A stretch of 64,000 nucleotides of DNA, from the NCBI RefSeq assembly GCF_001899645.1, contig NZ_MKVV01000063.1:1-64000 (forward strand), read 5' to 3'. Positions 32,836-42,328 of the stretch are shown piece after piece (position 1 is the first letter of the stretch; each line of letters opens with the position of its first letter). The notes under the pieces are model-generated. The model made no database searches and had not been told where the DNA came from. It saw nothing but the letters and a program-made list of their open reading frames with translations. The position numbers were made by a program, and so were the translations under genes. The stretch comes from Pseudonocardia sp. 73-21 (GTDB lineage Bacteria; Actinomycetota; Actinomycetes; Mycobacteriales; Pseudonocardiaceae).

Positions 32836-33279
32836 TCACCGCGTGAGTTCGGCGATCCTGCCTGCGGCGTCCGGCCAACGGCGCGCGAGATCGGCCCGGT
32901 CGCCGAGCCGGAACCCGGTCCAGTCGAAGGGCGGGGCGGTCGTGGTGCCCACCAATGTCCATTCGCCGGCGGAGGTCGACCCCTGCCAGGTCCCGGCGGG
33001 CACCACCACCTGGGGTCGCTCACCCGCGGCGAGGTCGGGCCCGAGCACCGGCTCCTCGACCGGGCCGTCGGGGTGCAGGAGCAGCAGACGCAGCGGTGCG
33101 CCCGCATACCAGTGGTAGGTCTCTGTGGCGCTCAACGCGTGCAGCGCGGAGAAATCGGGGGTGATCAACAGGTAGTAGATGGCCGACGAGTGGGCGTCGA
33201 CGTGGGTGCGGCGGAACATGCCGCCCTCGTCGGGCAACGGCTCCAGCCCGAGCAGTTCGACGATCTCCGCGGCGGTCAC
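32836..33279 (-). CDS. Cupin-fold DUF985 protein
   Basis: A protein of 147 residues of the DUF985 cupin family: EIVELLGLEPLPDEGGMFRRTH at the start, AIYYLLITPDFSALHAL, TETYHWYAGAPLRLLLLHPDG and QVVVPAGTWQGS. The DUF985 members are small beta-barrels of unknown reaction, perhaps sugar or metabolite isomerases. The GTG at 33279 overlaps the SDR stop by four bases (GTGA), so it is translated together with the SDR; a GTG one codon earlier is also possible. Confidence 0.82.
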   Translation of the reverse strand: MTAAEIVELLGLEPLPDEGGMFRRTHVDAHSSAIYYLLITPDFSALHALSATETYHWYAGAPLRLLLLHPDGPVEEPVLGPDLAAGERPQVVVPAGTWQGSTSAGEWTLVGTTTAPPFDWTGFRLGDRADLARRWPDAAGRIAELTR

Positions 33280-34040
33280 CACGCCGGCACCGCCGACATG
33301 CCGCCGTCCACGACGAGGTCATGGCCGGTGATCCAGCGCGCCATGGGCGAGGCGAGGAACACGCAGGCGTCGCCGACCTCGGACGCCGTGCCGAGCCGGG
33401 CCAGGGGCGCCTGACGGCGCCAGGAGGCCACGCCGGACGGCCAGTCGTCCTCCAGCCCGTCGCGGTCGACCAGTCCCGGTGACACGGTGTTGACCCGGAT
33501 CCCCCGGCCGCCGTACTCCAGCGCGGCGCTGCGGGCGAACATGATCATTCCGGCCTTGGACGCGGAGTAGTGGGCGTGCCCGCGGGCGGGGCGGCTGCCC
33601 TCGACCGACGCGGTGAGCGTGATGGATCCGCCGTCGCTCATCACCGGCACGGCGGCCTGCACGGTCGTGAACGAGCCGGTCAGGTTGGTGTCCACAACGC
33701 GCTGCCACTCGTCGGGACTCATCCCGGCCAGGTCGGCGACGGGCTGGACACCGGCCGCGGCCACGACGGCGTCGAGCCGCCCGAAGCGTTCGACGGCCAC
33801 TCCGACGACCGCCGCGCACTCCTCGGGATCGGCCACGTCGCCCTGTGCCGCCACCGCGTGCCCGCCCCGGTCGACGATGTCCGCCACCACGGCGGCCGCC
33901 CGAGCCGCGCTGGTGCGGTGGTGCACGACCACCGCCGCTCCCGCTGCTGCGAACCGCGCCGCCACCCCACCCCCGATCCCCCCACCCGCCCCGGTGACGA
34001 GCGCGACGGTGCCGGTGAGGTCGGGTAGCTGAGGATCCAC
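33276..34040 (-). CDS. SDR-family oxidoreductase
   Basis: A protein of 254 residues with the classical SDR pattern: TGAGGGIG cofactor loop (16-23), VVAAAGVQP (NAG-like) strand, a Ser in LTASVEGS and the catalytic YSASK with a following RVNTVSPGLV. It should reduce or oxidise a ketone/alcohol using NAD(P)H. Start is GTG 34040. It is coupled to the DUF985 cupin gene through a four-base overlap. The substrate is unknown. Confidence 0.88.
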   Translation of the reverse strand: MDPQLPDLTGTVALVTGAGGGIGGGVAARFAAAGAAVVVHHRTSAARAAAVVADIVDRGGHAVAAQGDVADPEECAAVVGVAVERFGRLDAVVAAAGVQPVADLAGMSPDEWQRVVDTNLTGSFTTVQAAVPVMSDGGSITLTASVEGSRPARGHAHYSASKAGMIMFARSAALEYGGRGIRVNTVSPGLVDRDGLEDDWPSGVASWRRQAPLARLGTASEVGDACVFLASPMARWITGHDLVVDGGMSAVPAW

Positions 34041-34213
34041 GCCGCCATTCTCCCGATGTGGTCACCTCCGACCGCGCCACAGCGCCCCGGAGAGGGTGTT
34101 CAGGTACGACACGCGCCGATCATGGACCGGGTTCTCGCGGATCTCCGTAGTCACGCGGATGGCGCCGCCCTCGACCCTCGACATGCTGATCACACCCGTC
34201 GAGAGGAACCCCG

Positions 34214-34678
34214 ATGTCCCCCCGCACCAACCTGGCGATCCAGCTCTCCGCGCTGCTCACGTTCACGCTGTTCCGGTTCGCCGCACCCGGTTGGTGGCTG
34301 GTGATCCTCGTGATCAGCATCGTCGGGGTGCTCGTGGTGCTGCTGCCCACCGTCCTGGCCCTGACCACGGTGCGCCGGGCCAGCCTCACCCGGCCCGTCG
34401 TGCTCCCGTTCCTCGGCTGCGCCACCAGCCTGGTGGTGGCGGGCGCCCTGTTCCCCGATTTCGGCGACACCGACGACGCCCAGGTGCCGCTGCTGTCGGT
34501 CCTCGGCCTCGACGGCGACCCGAACGGCGTGCTCGCCGGGATCGGTGCGGTGGCGGTGCTCGCCTTCATGATCTGCGTCGCGATCACCCCGGTGGCCGTC
34601 GCGGCGACCGCTAGGACGCCACGACACTCGCCGCCCGCAGCGTCTCCCCGAGCATGGCCCGCCGCAGCTTCCAGGTGA
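34214..34678 (+). CDS. Small membrane protein
   Basis: A protein of 154 residues with four hydrophobic segments (about 5-27, 30-50, 65-82, 108-132) and a loop PDFGDTDDAQVP. It ends in an Ala/Pro/Arg-rich tail that overlaps the 3' end of the convergent DUF3427 gene by 68 bases. The tail looks unlike a natural protein end, so the original stop may have been lost. No family recognised. Confidence 0.55.
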   Translation: MSPRTNLAIQLSALLTFTLFRFAAPGWWLVILVISIVGVLVVLLPTVLALTTVRRASLTRPVVLPFLGCATSLVVAGALFPDFGDTDDAQVPLLSVLGLDGDPNGVLAGIGAVAVLAFMICVAITPVAVAATARTPRHSPPAASPRAWPAAASR

Positions 34679-37600
34679 TGCCGATCGGCCGCTCCCCCTC
34701 GTGCTGCTGGTAGTCGCAGAGCCCCAGGCACAGGAACGGCGCGGGCCCGATCTCGTCGATCGGCGCGTCGCGCACGAACAGCGCGACGTGCGTGCCCCGT
34801 TCGGCGTGGTGCAGGTAGCGCTGCCCGGTGGGTGAGGCGACCGCGGTGGCGTTCTGCGACTCCCAGTGGAAGAGATCCGGCCCCAGAGCGAAGTCCCGGT
34901 ACATCGTGGTGGGCGAGAAGTTGTGCTCGGTCTTGTGCAGGTTCACCAGCATCGCGTCCACCCCCACCTCCGGCGCCCACGCGACGCCCGAGGCGTGCCC
35001 GTAGGCCTTCCGCGTCATCGACGCCCAGTCGAGCGCGGCCAGGATCTCCTCCCGCCGGTAGTGGGCGTGGCTGCGCAGCGGCAGGTGCTGCAGGCCCTCG
35101 CCCAGCGGTTTCGGCACGTGCCGGGCCGCGTCGAGAGCGTACGCCGTGACCTCGCGCAGCTCCGCGCACACGGCTGGGTGCCGGCGCAGCTCGACCAGGC
35201 CGGCCTCGTAGGAGGTGAGGCCGCCGCGGTCGGGCCAGAGCTGGAAGAACAGCATCCGGGCGAGGCGCTGGTCGCGGTCGGTCAGTTCGGCGTAGCCGGG
35301 ACCGTCCGGATCCGCGAGCGTGGCGTACACCGACGCCCGCTCGGGGTCGTCGACGTGGGTGAACGCCGCCATCCGCTTGAGCAGCGCGGCCTCGTCCGGC
35401 CCGGCCGCCGCGGTGGGCAGCCCGGCGTCGCGGCGCAGTCCGGTCCAGGAGCCGAGGGACTTGTAGACGTCCACCAGCTCACGACCGGACTCACTCAGGA
35501 ACCCGGCGAGCGGCAGGTCACCGTGCGAGCGGACGTCGCTGATCAGCTCCTTGCGGGTGACCCGCAACTGCTGGCGGACGTTCTCCAGCACCGTCGCCTG
35601 CGCGACGCGGTCGAGCACCAACGCCGACCCCGAGGGGAGGAACGGGAAGCCCTGCTCGATGTCGTCGACCAGCCCCTTGCGCGTGCTGCCCGTCAGCGCG
35701 CGGTAGCGGACGTCGAAGCGGAACTCGCGACGGTGCTGGCCGATGAAGTCCAGCGCCGTGAGCACCGCCTTGCCCTCCGCGCGGCGCAGCCCGCGGCCGA
35801 GCTGCTGGAGGAACACCGTGGCGCTCTGGGTGGGCCGCAGCAGGAGCACGGTGTCGACCTGCGGGAGGTCGAGGCCCTCGTTGAACAGGTCGACGGCGAA
35901 CAGGCAGTTCACCTCCCGCGCCGCGAGCCGGCGCAGTGCATCATCGCGGTCCTCCCGGGACGTCTGTGCGGAGACGGCCAGGCTCGGGATGCACGCCCGG
36001 TCGAACACCGACGCCATGTACTCGGCGTGCGCGACCGACACGCAGAACCCCAGCGCGCGCATCTGCCGGACGTCGGTGACCTTGTCCTTCGTCTCCCGCA
36101 CGACCTTCGCCGCGCGGGCGTCGTTGCCGGTGTAGATCCCGTCGAGCGTGGCGACGTCGTAGCTGCCGCGCTTCCACTCGACGCCGCGCAGGTCGACGTC
36201 GTCGCTGATGCCGAAGTAGTGGAACGGCACGAGCAGATCGGCCGACAGCGCGTCCCACAGGCGCAGCTCGAACGCGCTGCGGCCGCCGAAGCGCTCGCGG
36301 ACGTCCACGCCGTCGCCGCGCTCGGGGGTGGCCGTGAGACCGAGCAGCTCGCGGGGCTGGAGATGGTCGAGCAGCTGCCGGTAGGTGGCGGCCTCGGCGT
36401 GGTGGAACTCGTCGACGACCACCACGTCGAAGTGGTCGGCCGGGATCTTCTCGACGCCGTACGCGGCCAGGGACTGGATGCTCGCGAAGACGTGCGTCCA
36501 GCGCTCCGGCCGGTCACCGCCGACGTAGGTCTCGCCGAACGCGCCGTCGGCGAGCACCGCTCGGTAGGTGCGCAGCGACTGCTCCAGGATCTCCCGACGG
36601 TGCGCGACGAACAGCAGCCGGCTGCGCGGCAGCGTGCGGCGCAGCTGGGCGTAGTCGAGCGCCGCCACCACCGTCTTTCCGGTGCCCGTGGCGACCACGA
36701 CGAGGTTGCGGTGCCGGTCGTGGACCGTGCGCTCGGCCTCCAGCGCCTCGAGGATCTGTGCCTGGTGCGGGAAGGGCCGGACCTCGACGCCGGTGCTGAC
36801 GTCGGTGCCCCCGGGCAGGCGGTTGCTCGTCAGCGCCGCCGCCAGCCGCTCGCTGTCGGCCGGCACGTCGGGGTCGTAGGGGACGAAGCCCGGCTCGGCC
36901 CAGTAGCTGTCGAACGTGGAGCCGAACTTCCGGATCAGGTCGGGCGTGGCCACCGACGACAGCCGGACGTTCCACTCCAGGCCGTCCACCAGCGCCGACT
37001 TCGACAGGTTGCTGCTGCCCACGAACGCCGTGTCGAAGCCCGAGCGGCGTCGGAACAGCCACGCCTTGGCGTGCAGGCGCGTCGAGGCGCTCGCATAGTT
37101 GATCTTCATGGTCGCGCGGTAGCGGCGCACCAGCTCGTCGACGGCCCGCTGCTCGGTCGCGCCCATGTACGTGGTGGTGATGACGCGGAACGGCACCTCG
37201 CGCTCGCGCAGCAGCTCCAGCTGGTCGGCCAGCACCCGGACGCCGTGCCAGCGAATGAACGCGCAGAGCAGGTCGACGCTGTCGGCCGAGGCCAGTTCGG
37301 AGCGCAGCTCCGCCGAGAGCGACGGCTCGCCACGGGTGTTGGTGAGCAGCGCCGCGGACGACAACGGCGTGACCGGCCGCTCCAGCTTGTGCACGCCGGG
37401 TGCGATCTCCCGGCTGAGCACGACGAGGTGCTGCACCGCGTCCGCGAGGTGCTCGTCATGTGCGGAGACCACGGTCAGCACGTCGTTGACCAGCGCACGC
37501 CGGCCCGCGCCGTCCGGCTGCTCGCGCAGGGCCCGCTGCACCACCGCGGCGACGTGGCGGGCGAGGACGTGAGCCTGGTCGGCGTCCTCGACGTCCGCGA

Positions 37601-37694
37601 AGTGCGGGACGAGATCGCCGAGGAGGCCCAGCTGCGCGTCGAGCCGTGGTGTGCGGAGCGACTCGTACACACCGGCGTGCAGGGGTTCGGTCAC
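34611..37694 (-). CDS. PLD-nuclease / SF2 helicase / DUF3427 protein
   Basis: A protein of 1027 residues in three parts. First, residues about 110-260 hold a phospholipase-D-like nuclease domain with HAKAWLF (H208, K210) and GSSNLSKSAL. Second, about 300-650 hold a superfamily 2 helicase: TGTGKT (336-341), VVVVDEFHH (D428, E429), LGLTATPERGDG and QQLGRGLRRAEGK. Third, the C-terminal 350 residues are the DUF3427 domain, with SHAHYRREEILAAL and FHWESQNATA. Such proteins are often found in variable islands and have been linked to defence against foreign DNA, though the role here is inferred. GTG 37694 is the start; its ribosome site is weak. The gene stands alone, flanked by genes on the opposite strand. 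Confidence 0.85.
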   Translation of the reverse strand: MTEPLHAGVYESLRTPRLDAQLGLLGDLVPHFADVEDADQAHVLARHVAAVVQRALREQPDGAGRRALVNDVLTVVSAHDEHLADAVQHLVVLSREIAPGVHKLERPVTPLSSAALLTNTRGEPSLSAELRSELASADSVDLLCAFIRWHGVRVLADQLELLREREVPFRVITTTYMGATEQRAVDELVRRYRATMKINYASASTRLHAKAWLFRRRSGFDTAFVGSSNLSKSALVDGLEWNVRLSSVATPDLIRKFGSTFDSYWAEPGFVPYDPDVPADSERLAAALTSNRLPGGTDVSTGVEVRPFPHQAQILEALEAERTVHDRHRNLVVVATGTGKTVVAALDYAQLRRTLPRSRLLFVAHRREILEQSLRTYRAVLADGAFGETYVGGDRPERWTHVFASIQSLAAYGVEKIPADHFDVVVVDEFHHAEAATYRQLLDHLQPRELLGLTATPERGDGVDVRERFGGRSAFELRLWDALSADLLVPFHYFGISDDVDLRGVEWKRGSYDVATLDGIYTGNDARAAKVVRETKDKVTDVRQMRALGFCVSVAHAEYMASVFDRACIPSLAVSAQTSREDRDDALRRLAAREVNCLFAVDLFNEGLDLPQVDTVLLLRPTQSATVFLQQLGRGLRRAEGKAVLTALDFIGQHRREFRFDVRYRALTGSTRKGLVDDIEQGFPFLPSGSALVLDRVAQATVLENVRQQLRVTRKELISDVRSHGDLPLAGFLSESGRELVDVYKSLGSWTGLRRDAGLPTAAAGPDEAALLKRMAAFTHVDDPERASVYATLADPDGPGYAELTDRDQRLARMLFFQLWPDRGGLTSYEAGLVELRRHPAVCAELREVTAYALDAARHVPKPLGEGLQHLPLRSHAHYRREEILAALDWASMTRKAYGHASGVAWAPEVGVDAMLVNLHKTEHNFSPTTMYRDFALGPDLFHWESQNATAVASPTGQRYLHHAERGTHVALFVRDAPIDEIGPAPFLCLGLCDYQQHEGERPIGITWKLRRAMLGETLRAASVVAS

Positions 37695-37957
37695 ACGCAG
37701 TGCCTACCGCACCCCACCGACAGTGTGGCCGCCGCCCGTCCGTCGTGCACGGTTACGCCAGGCGGGCGCTCCAGGAGATGACAGTCCCCGCCGACTCGCA
37801 GTCCTCCCCGACGTCCCAGCGGTCTCGGTGCTCACCTTCATGGTCTGCGTCGCGCACGACCGGTCAGGAATCGAGAAGCACCGGCGGCACGCACGCTCGT
37901 ACCGTCAGGTCGTCCGGCCGATGGCCGACGTGAGTACCCCACCCCGAGGAGCCGACC

Positions 37958-38287
37958 ATGAGTCCCACCATCCGCAGCCTGGTGATCCCGGTGTCCGACC
38001 TGGACGCCGCGAAGGCCGTCTACACCGCGCTGCTCGGCGCGCCCCACACCGACCAGCCCTACTACGTCGGGTACAACGTCGACGGCTTCGAGGTCAGCCT
38101 GAACCCGGCCGGCGACACCGGAGGACCGGTGGCCTTCGCCGACGTCGAGGATCTCGACGCCACCCGCGAAGCCCTGCTCGCGGCCGGCGCGACCGAGCGC
38201 AGCGCTCCGCGTGAGGTCGCACCCGGGGCGCGGGTCTGCGTGCTCGCCGACGCCGGCGGCAACCCGATCGGACTGCGCGGCCGGTAG
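37958..38287 (+). CDS. VOC-family protein, single domain
   Basis: A protein of 109 residues with one VOC fold: SLVIPVSDLDAAKAVYTALLG at the start and LADAGGNPIGLRGR at the end. It should act as a dimer. The reaction is unknown. GAGGAG precedes the ATG. The 263-base gap upstream holds no gene I can see and should contain its promoter. Confidence 0.8.
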   Translation: MSPTIRSLVIPVSDLDAAKAVYTALLGAPHTDQPYYVGYNVDGFEVSLNPAGDTGGPVAFADVEDLDATREALLAAGATERSAPREVAPGARVCVLADAGGNPIGLRGR

Positions 38288-38319
38288 CGGTCGGACGTGC
38301 GCCAGGCGATCCCCGTTCG

Positions 38320-38997
38320 CTACTCCCACGGCCGGGCGGCCAGCACCGCCAGGTGCAGGGCCACCAGGGTGTCCTCCAGCTCCGGCAGCTCCGCGGTGCG
38401 GTCCTCCCGCACGCACGTCCGCACGAGCTGGGTGGTGGCGCCGCCCACCGCGAGGTAGGCCTCGAACGGCACCCGCGGCCAGCCGGGCCGACGCGGCAGG
38501 GCGTGTTCGTGCCACGCGCGGTTGACCTCGGCGAACTGGCGCTGGGCCGCCTCGATGTCCGGCCAGGCCTCCGGACCCGCGCCCGGCATCTCCACGTAGA
38601 AGATCCGCGTGAAGGCCGGCTCGGCCGCCAGGAAGTGCAGGTAGGCGCGCAGGCCCGCCCGCAGCTCGACCTCCGGCTCGGTGCCCGGCGGGAGCTCCCG
38701 TGTGGCGGTGCGGATCGCGGTGACGAGCAGGCCCCACCCGTGCGCGCTCGCCGCCCGCAGGCAGGCGTCCTTGTCGGCGAAGTGCTGGTAGAACGCGGCG
38801 CGCGAGACCTTGGCCGCGCGCACGATGTCGGCGACGGTGGCCGCGCGGAAGCCCGAGCCCGCCACCACCGAGACGGTGGCGGTGATCAGCCGCAGCCGCT
38901 GCGCCGCCGCGACCTCCGACGCCGGCAGGCTCGACCGCCCCCGCGGCAGCCCGGGCTCGGCGTCGTGCGTCCGCGCGAGCGATCCCCCTTGTGGCAC
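38320..38997 (-). CDS. TetR-family transcriptional repressor
   Basis: A protein of 225 residues. The DNA-binding domain is FRAATVADIVRAAKVSRAAFYQHFADKDACL; the rest is a helical ligand-binding domain. It should repress the divergent MFS transporter gene. GTG 38997 has GGGAGGGG upstream. A perfect 14-bp palindrome lies between the two genes, 18 bases from this start, and is the likely operator. The ligand is unknown but is probably a substrate of the transporter. Confidence 0.85.
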   Translation of the reverse strand: MPQGGSLARTHDAEPGLPRGRSSLPASEVAAAQRLRLITATVSVVAGSGFRAATVADIVRAAKVSRAAFYQHFADKDACLRAASAHGWGLLVTAIRTATRELPPGTEPEVELRAGLRAYLHFLAAEPAFTRIFYVEMPGAGPEAWPDIEAAQRQFAEVNRAWHEHALPRRPGWPRVPFEAYLAVGGATTQLVRTCVREDRTAELPELEDTLVALHLAVLAARPWE

Positions 38998-39015
38998 GTC
39001 CCCTCCCGTCCTAAC

Positions 39016-39029
39016 GTACGCAGGCGTAC
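39016..39029. promoter_or_regulatory. Likely TetR operator
   Basis: GTACGC-AG-GCGTAC, a perfect palindrome with a 2-base centre, lies between the divergent tetR and MFS genes. Size and position fit a TetR dimer site that would control both promoters. Confidence 0.65.
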
Positions 39030-39073
39030 TCCTGATTGTGACCGGGCACACATCGTCTCAGGAAGCAGGCATC

Positions 39074-40723
39074 ATGGTCGCTGCCACCCTCTGGAACCGT
39101 CGACTCCAGCACTATCCGGACACCCGGCCGCGAATGGTGCAGCTCGCCATCGTCGTGGTGGCCACCATCGTCCTGTACTACGAGGCCTACGTGGCCAGCG
39201 CCGTCGCGCCGTCGATCATCGCGTTCTACGGCATGAGCTTCCCGTACTACGTCTACATCACCGTCGTGGCCAACGCGGTGGGCGCGTTCGCGTCGCTGCT
39301 CGCCGGGCTCGCCGATCGCTGGGGCCGGGCCAACCTGGTGACCTACGGGCTCGGCGTCACCGGCCTGCTCGTGGCGTTCGGCCTGCCCAACGCCCCGACG
39401 GCGTTCACGTTCGGGCTGTTGTCGGCCGTGGTCGGGTTCGTCGAGGGGATCATCCTCGTGGCGACCCCGGCGCTGGTGCGGGACTACTCGCCCCAGATCG
39501 GCCGCGCGTCCGCGATGGGGTTCTGGACGCTCGGCCCCGTGGTGGGCAGCCTCATCGTCGCCGCCGTGTCCAGCAGCACCGTCGACGCACTGCCCGACTG
39601 GCAGTCGCAGTTCGTGATCTGCGGGGTCGTCGGGCTCGTCGTGTTCGTGATCGCGCTCGTCGGGCTGCGCGAGCTCTCGCCCAACCTGCGGGACCAGCTC
39701 ATGGTCAGCATGCAGGACCGGGCGCTGATCGAGGCGCGGGCCGCGGGCGTGGACACCGACCCCCGGCACCCGTGGCGGCAGGTGCTGCACCTCGACGTCA
39801 TCGGCTCGGCGTTCGCGGTCGCCGTCTTCCTGATCATCTACTACACGGCCGTCGGCTTCTTCACGATCTACTTCACGACGATCTTCGGCATGGGTCTGGC
39901 GGAGGCCAACGGCATCGGCAACTGGTTCTGGGCGTTCGACGCGATCGCGCTGATCGTGGTCGGCATCGTGTCCGACCGGCTCGGCGTCCGCAAGCCGTTC
40001 ATGCTGGTGGGAGCGGTGGCGAGCGTGATCATGACGATCGTGTTCCTCACCCGCGGGCCGGACACGTCCTACCCGGCCCTGGTGGTGATCACGAGCCTGA
40101 CCGCGGTGTCGCTGGGCGTCGCCTACGCACCCTGGATGGCGAGCTTCACCGAGACCGTCGAGCGCCGCAACCCCGCCCTCATGGCCACCGGCCTCGCGGT
40201 GTGGGGGTGGATCGTGCGCGTCGTCGTCGCCGTCTCGATCTTCATCCTGCCGCTGGTGGTGAGCTCGATGACGCCGCTGGTGCAGTACGGCGCGGAGGTC
40301 AAGGCCCTGTCGACGCAGTACGCGCCGGAGCTGCAGACGATCGCCGCGGTCGACCCCGCGACGCTCGCCGCGCTGCCGACCACCCCGTCGCTCGCGGCCA
40401 CGGCCGTCGGGCAGATCGCGCAGAAGCTGGACGTCGACGCGGCGACCGCCACCGCCCGGCTGCAGGCCGTGGCCGCGGTGCCGGCGAAGGACCTGGCGTT
40501 CCTGCAGCAGCACGGCAAGGAGGTGGCCTCGGCCGCGGAGGAGAGCGCGAGCCAGTGGCGCACCTGGTGGTGGGTGTGCGTGGCGGGCGAGCTGCTGTTC
40601 ATCCCGTTCGTGTTCGTGATGTCGGGCCGCTGGAGCCCGAAACGGGCGCGGCAGGACGTGGCCGAGCACGAGCAGCGGGTGGCCGCGGAGCTGGAACGGC
40701 TCTCCCGGACCCCGACAGGCTGA
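39074..40723 (+). CDS. MFS transporter with a long loop before the last helix
   Basis: A protein of 549 residues of the major facilitator superfamily, in the membrane. The loop 2-3 signature is LADRWGRANLVTYG and the matching one in the second half is VSDRLGVRKPF. About twelve helices are visible. Between the last two helices lies a soluble Ala/Thr-rich insert of about 90 residues (roughly 410-500), an unusual place for such a domain. It probably faces outside. The ATG at 39074 follows GGAAG. Its control by the divergent TetR is implied by the shared palindrome. The substrate is not evident. Confidence 0.85.
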   Translation: MVAATLWNRRLQHYPDTRPRMVQLAIVVVATIVLYYEAYVASAVAPSIIAFYGMSFPYYVYITVVANAVGAFASLLAGLADRWGRANLVTYGLGVTGLLVAFGLPNAPTAFTFGLLSAVVGFVEGIILVATPALVRDYSPQIGRASAMGFWTLGPVVGSLIVAAVSSSTVDALPDWQSQFVICGVVGLVVFVIALVGLRELSPNLRDQLMVSMQDRALIEARAAGVDTDPRHPWRQVLHLDVIGSAFAVAVFLIIYYTAVGFFTIYFTTIFGMGLAEANGIGNWFWAFDAIALIVVGIVSDRLGVRKPFMLVGAVASVIMTIVFLTRGPDTSYPALVVITSLTAVSLGVAYAPWMASFTETVERRNPALMATGLAVWGWIVRVVVAVSIFILPLVVSSMTPLVQYGAEVKALSTQYAPELQTIAAVDPATLAALPTTPSLAATAVGQIAQKLDVDAATATARLQAVAAVPAKDLAFLQQHGKEVASAAEESASQWRTWWWVCVAGELLFIPFVFVMSGRWSPKRARQDVAEHEQRVAAELERLSRTPTG

Positions 40724-40726
40724 GGA

Positions 40727-41810
40727 TCACCTCATCCACCCGGCGGCCAGGGCGGTGCGGGCGTCGCGGCGCCCGCACTCCACCTGCCGCCGGGCGTACT
40801 CGTGCTGGAAGAGGATGAGGCTCAGCAGCTCGTCGCGGCCCGCACCGGAGCCGAGCGGGTCGAGCAGCTTCCCGATCGTCCAGTACGGCCCGGACGGGCG
40901 GAACGACTCGGCGGCGAGCTCGGCCAGCTCACCGTCGCGCGGCGCCACGAGCAGGTAGGGCACCGTCTCGTGATAGCCGCGGATGTTCTTGCGGTGCAAC
41001 GACTGCAGGTCGTCGCCGAGCGCGTCGGCCAGCACCGCGCGCACCGAGACGGCCGCGGCGGCGGCGATGTCGGGCGGGCCCGGCGGCACCGGCGGGGGCT
41101 CGACGGAGTGCCCGGAGACGACGACGAGACGCTCGACGTCCATCGCGAGCGCCGCGCCGAGCGGGGCGTTCATGCGCACCCCGCCGTCGACGTAGCAGCC
41201 GGCGGCCTCCGGCGGATCGGCGACGTGGACGGGCGGGAAGAGCATCGGGATCGCGGCCGAGGCGAGCAGGTGATCGAGGCCCAGCGGCGTCCGGATGACG
41301 TCGACGTAGGAGTGCAGCGGCCGCTGCGGCGGCGCGCCCTGCACGAACAGGCGGGTCCGGGCCGCCGAGCGTGCGGGCGGGCAGACGGTGGCGGCGACCG
41401 CGACCGAGTCGACGTTCCCCGCGTCGACGTTGGCGGTGAGCCGCTCGGGTTCGAACAGCTCCCCGGCCCGCGTGCGCAGCGGCGTGACGTCGAGCAGCGC
41501 GTCCGGCGCGCCGACCAGGCCCGGCAGCCCCAGCCGCGCGAGCAGCGCCAGCGCGGGCCCGGGGGCGCAGAGCGGGTTGGCGAAGACCGCGCCGAAGTCC
41601 ACCCACGTCGCGACGACCCGCTCCCCCGCGGCGTCGGCGGGCAGATCGGCGGACTGCGCCGTGAGCGCCGCGGCTGGTGCCCAGCAGCACCACCGGCCGC
41701 TCGTCGCGCGCGGCCAGGGCCGGAAGCAGCTCGGCCAGCGCCCCGGCCTGGTAGGGACCGCGGGCGGCCGATCCGGCGAGCACGAGTCCGACGCGGCCCA
41801 TGCGGCCCAT
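40727..41810 (-). pseudogene. Patatin-like phospholipase, frameshifted at the catalytic Ser
   Basis: Two frames together make a patatin-like protein of about 360 residues. The first covers GLVLAGSAARGPYQAGALAELLPAL and the strand up to VVLLGTS; the second, in another frame, covers ALTAQSADLPADAAGERVVATWVDF to the end, including the catalytic-Asp loop YVDGGVRMNAPLG. The switch falls at 41663-41676, exactly in the GxSxG nucleophile elbow. Removing one C there restores GTSAALTA; the usual GTSAGAL would need two extra bases. So either a real inactivating mutation or a sequence error. Start is ATG 41810 or 41801. It converges on the MFS gene with a three-base gap. Confidence 0.75.
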
Positions 41811-41857
41811 GCGGCCCAGTGTGGCCCCGCATGAATGGATTGGGGCACGCTGGAGCC

Positions 41858-42328
41858 GTGCCCCGGACGCCGCCCGAACCCCCACCGCCCGCGCTGTCGC
41901 GGTACTGGAAGCGCCGCGTCGCTGAGTGCGCCGCCACCGTGGCCCGCTTCCACCGCATCACCGCCGCACTCCCGGCCGGCCCGGCCCGCAACTGGCTGGC
42001 CGAGATCGGCAAGCGCCTCGACGCCGAGCTGGACGCGGTGGCGCGCCTGGCCACGGTCGGCGACTCGATCGAGCCCGCCCGCCGCCGGATCCGTGAACAG
42101 CCCGCGAAACGGATCGCCGCCCGCCTCGACACGGCCGCTGCCGGTTTCGCCGCCGCCGTCACGCAGGCCGCGGAGATCGCGGAGCAGGTGGCCGTCGACC
42201 CCGCCCACAGCGACGTCAACGCGCACCTGGAAGTACTGAGCAGGCAGGCTTCCCAGCTCGCGCTGGTGCCCGAGGAGCCGGAGGCCGAGCCCGAGCAGCG
42301 GCGGTGGCTGCGGCGGCGTCAGGCCTGA
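41858..42328 (+). CDS. Hypothetical helical protein
   Basis: A protein of 156 residues, helical throughout: RYWKRRVAECAATVARFHRI, then DSIEPARRRIREQPAKRIAARLD, and an acidic-basic tail PEAEPEQRRWLRRRQA. There are no membrane segments or motifs I know. GTG 41858 is a guess; ATG 41831 is also in frame and has no ribosome site either. The 3' end overlaps the DUF4253 gene by ten bases. Confidence 0.5.
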   Translation: MPRTPPEPPPPALSRYWKRRVAECAATVARFHRITAALPAGPARNWLAEIGKRLDAELDAVARLATVGDSIEPARRRIREQPAKRIAARLDTAAAGFAAAVTQAAEIAEQVAVDPAHSDVNAHLEVLSRQASQLALVPEEPEAEPEQRRWLRRRQA

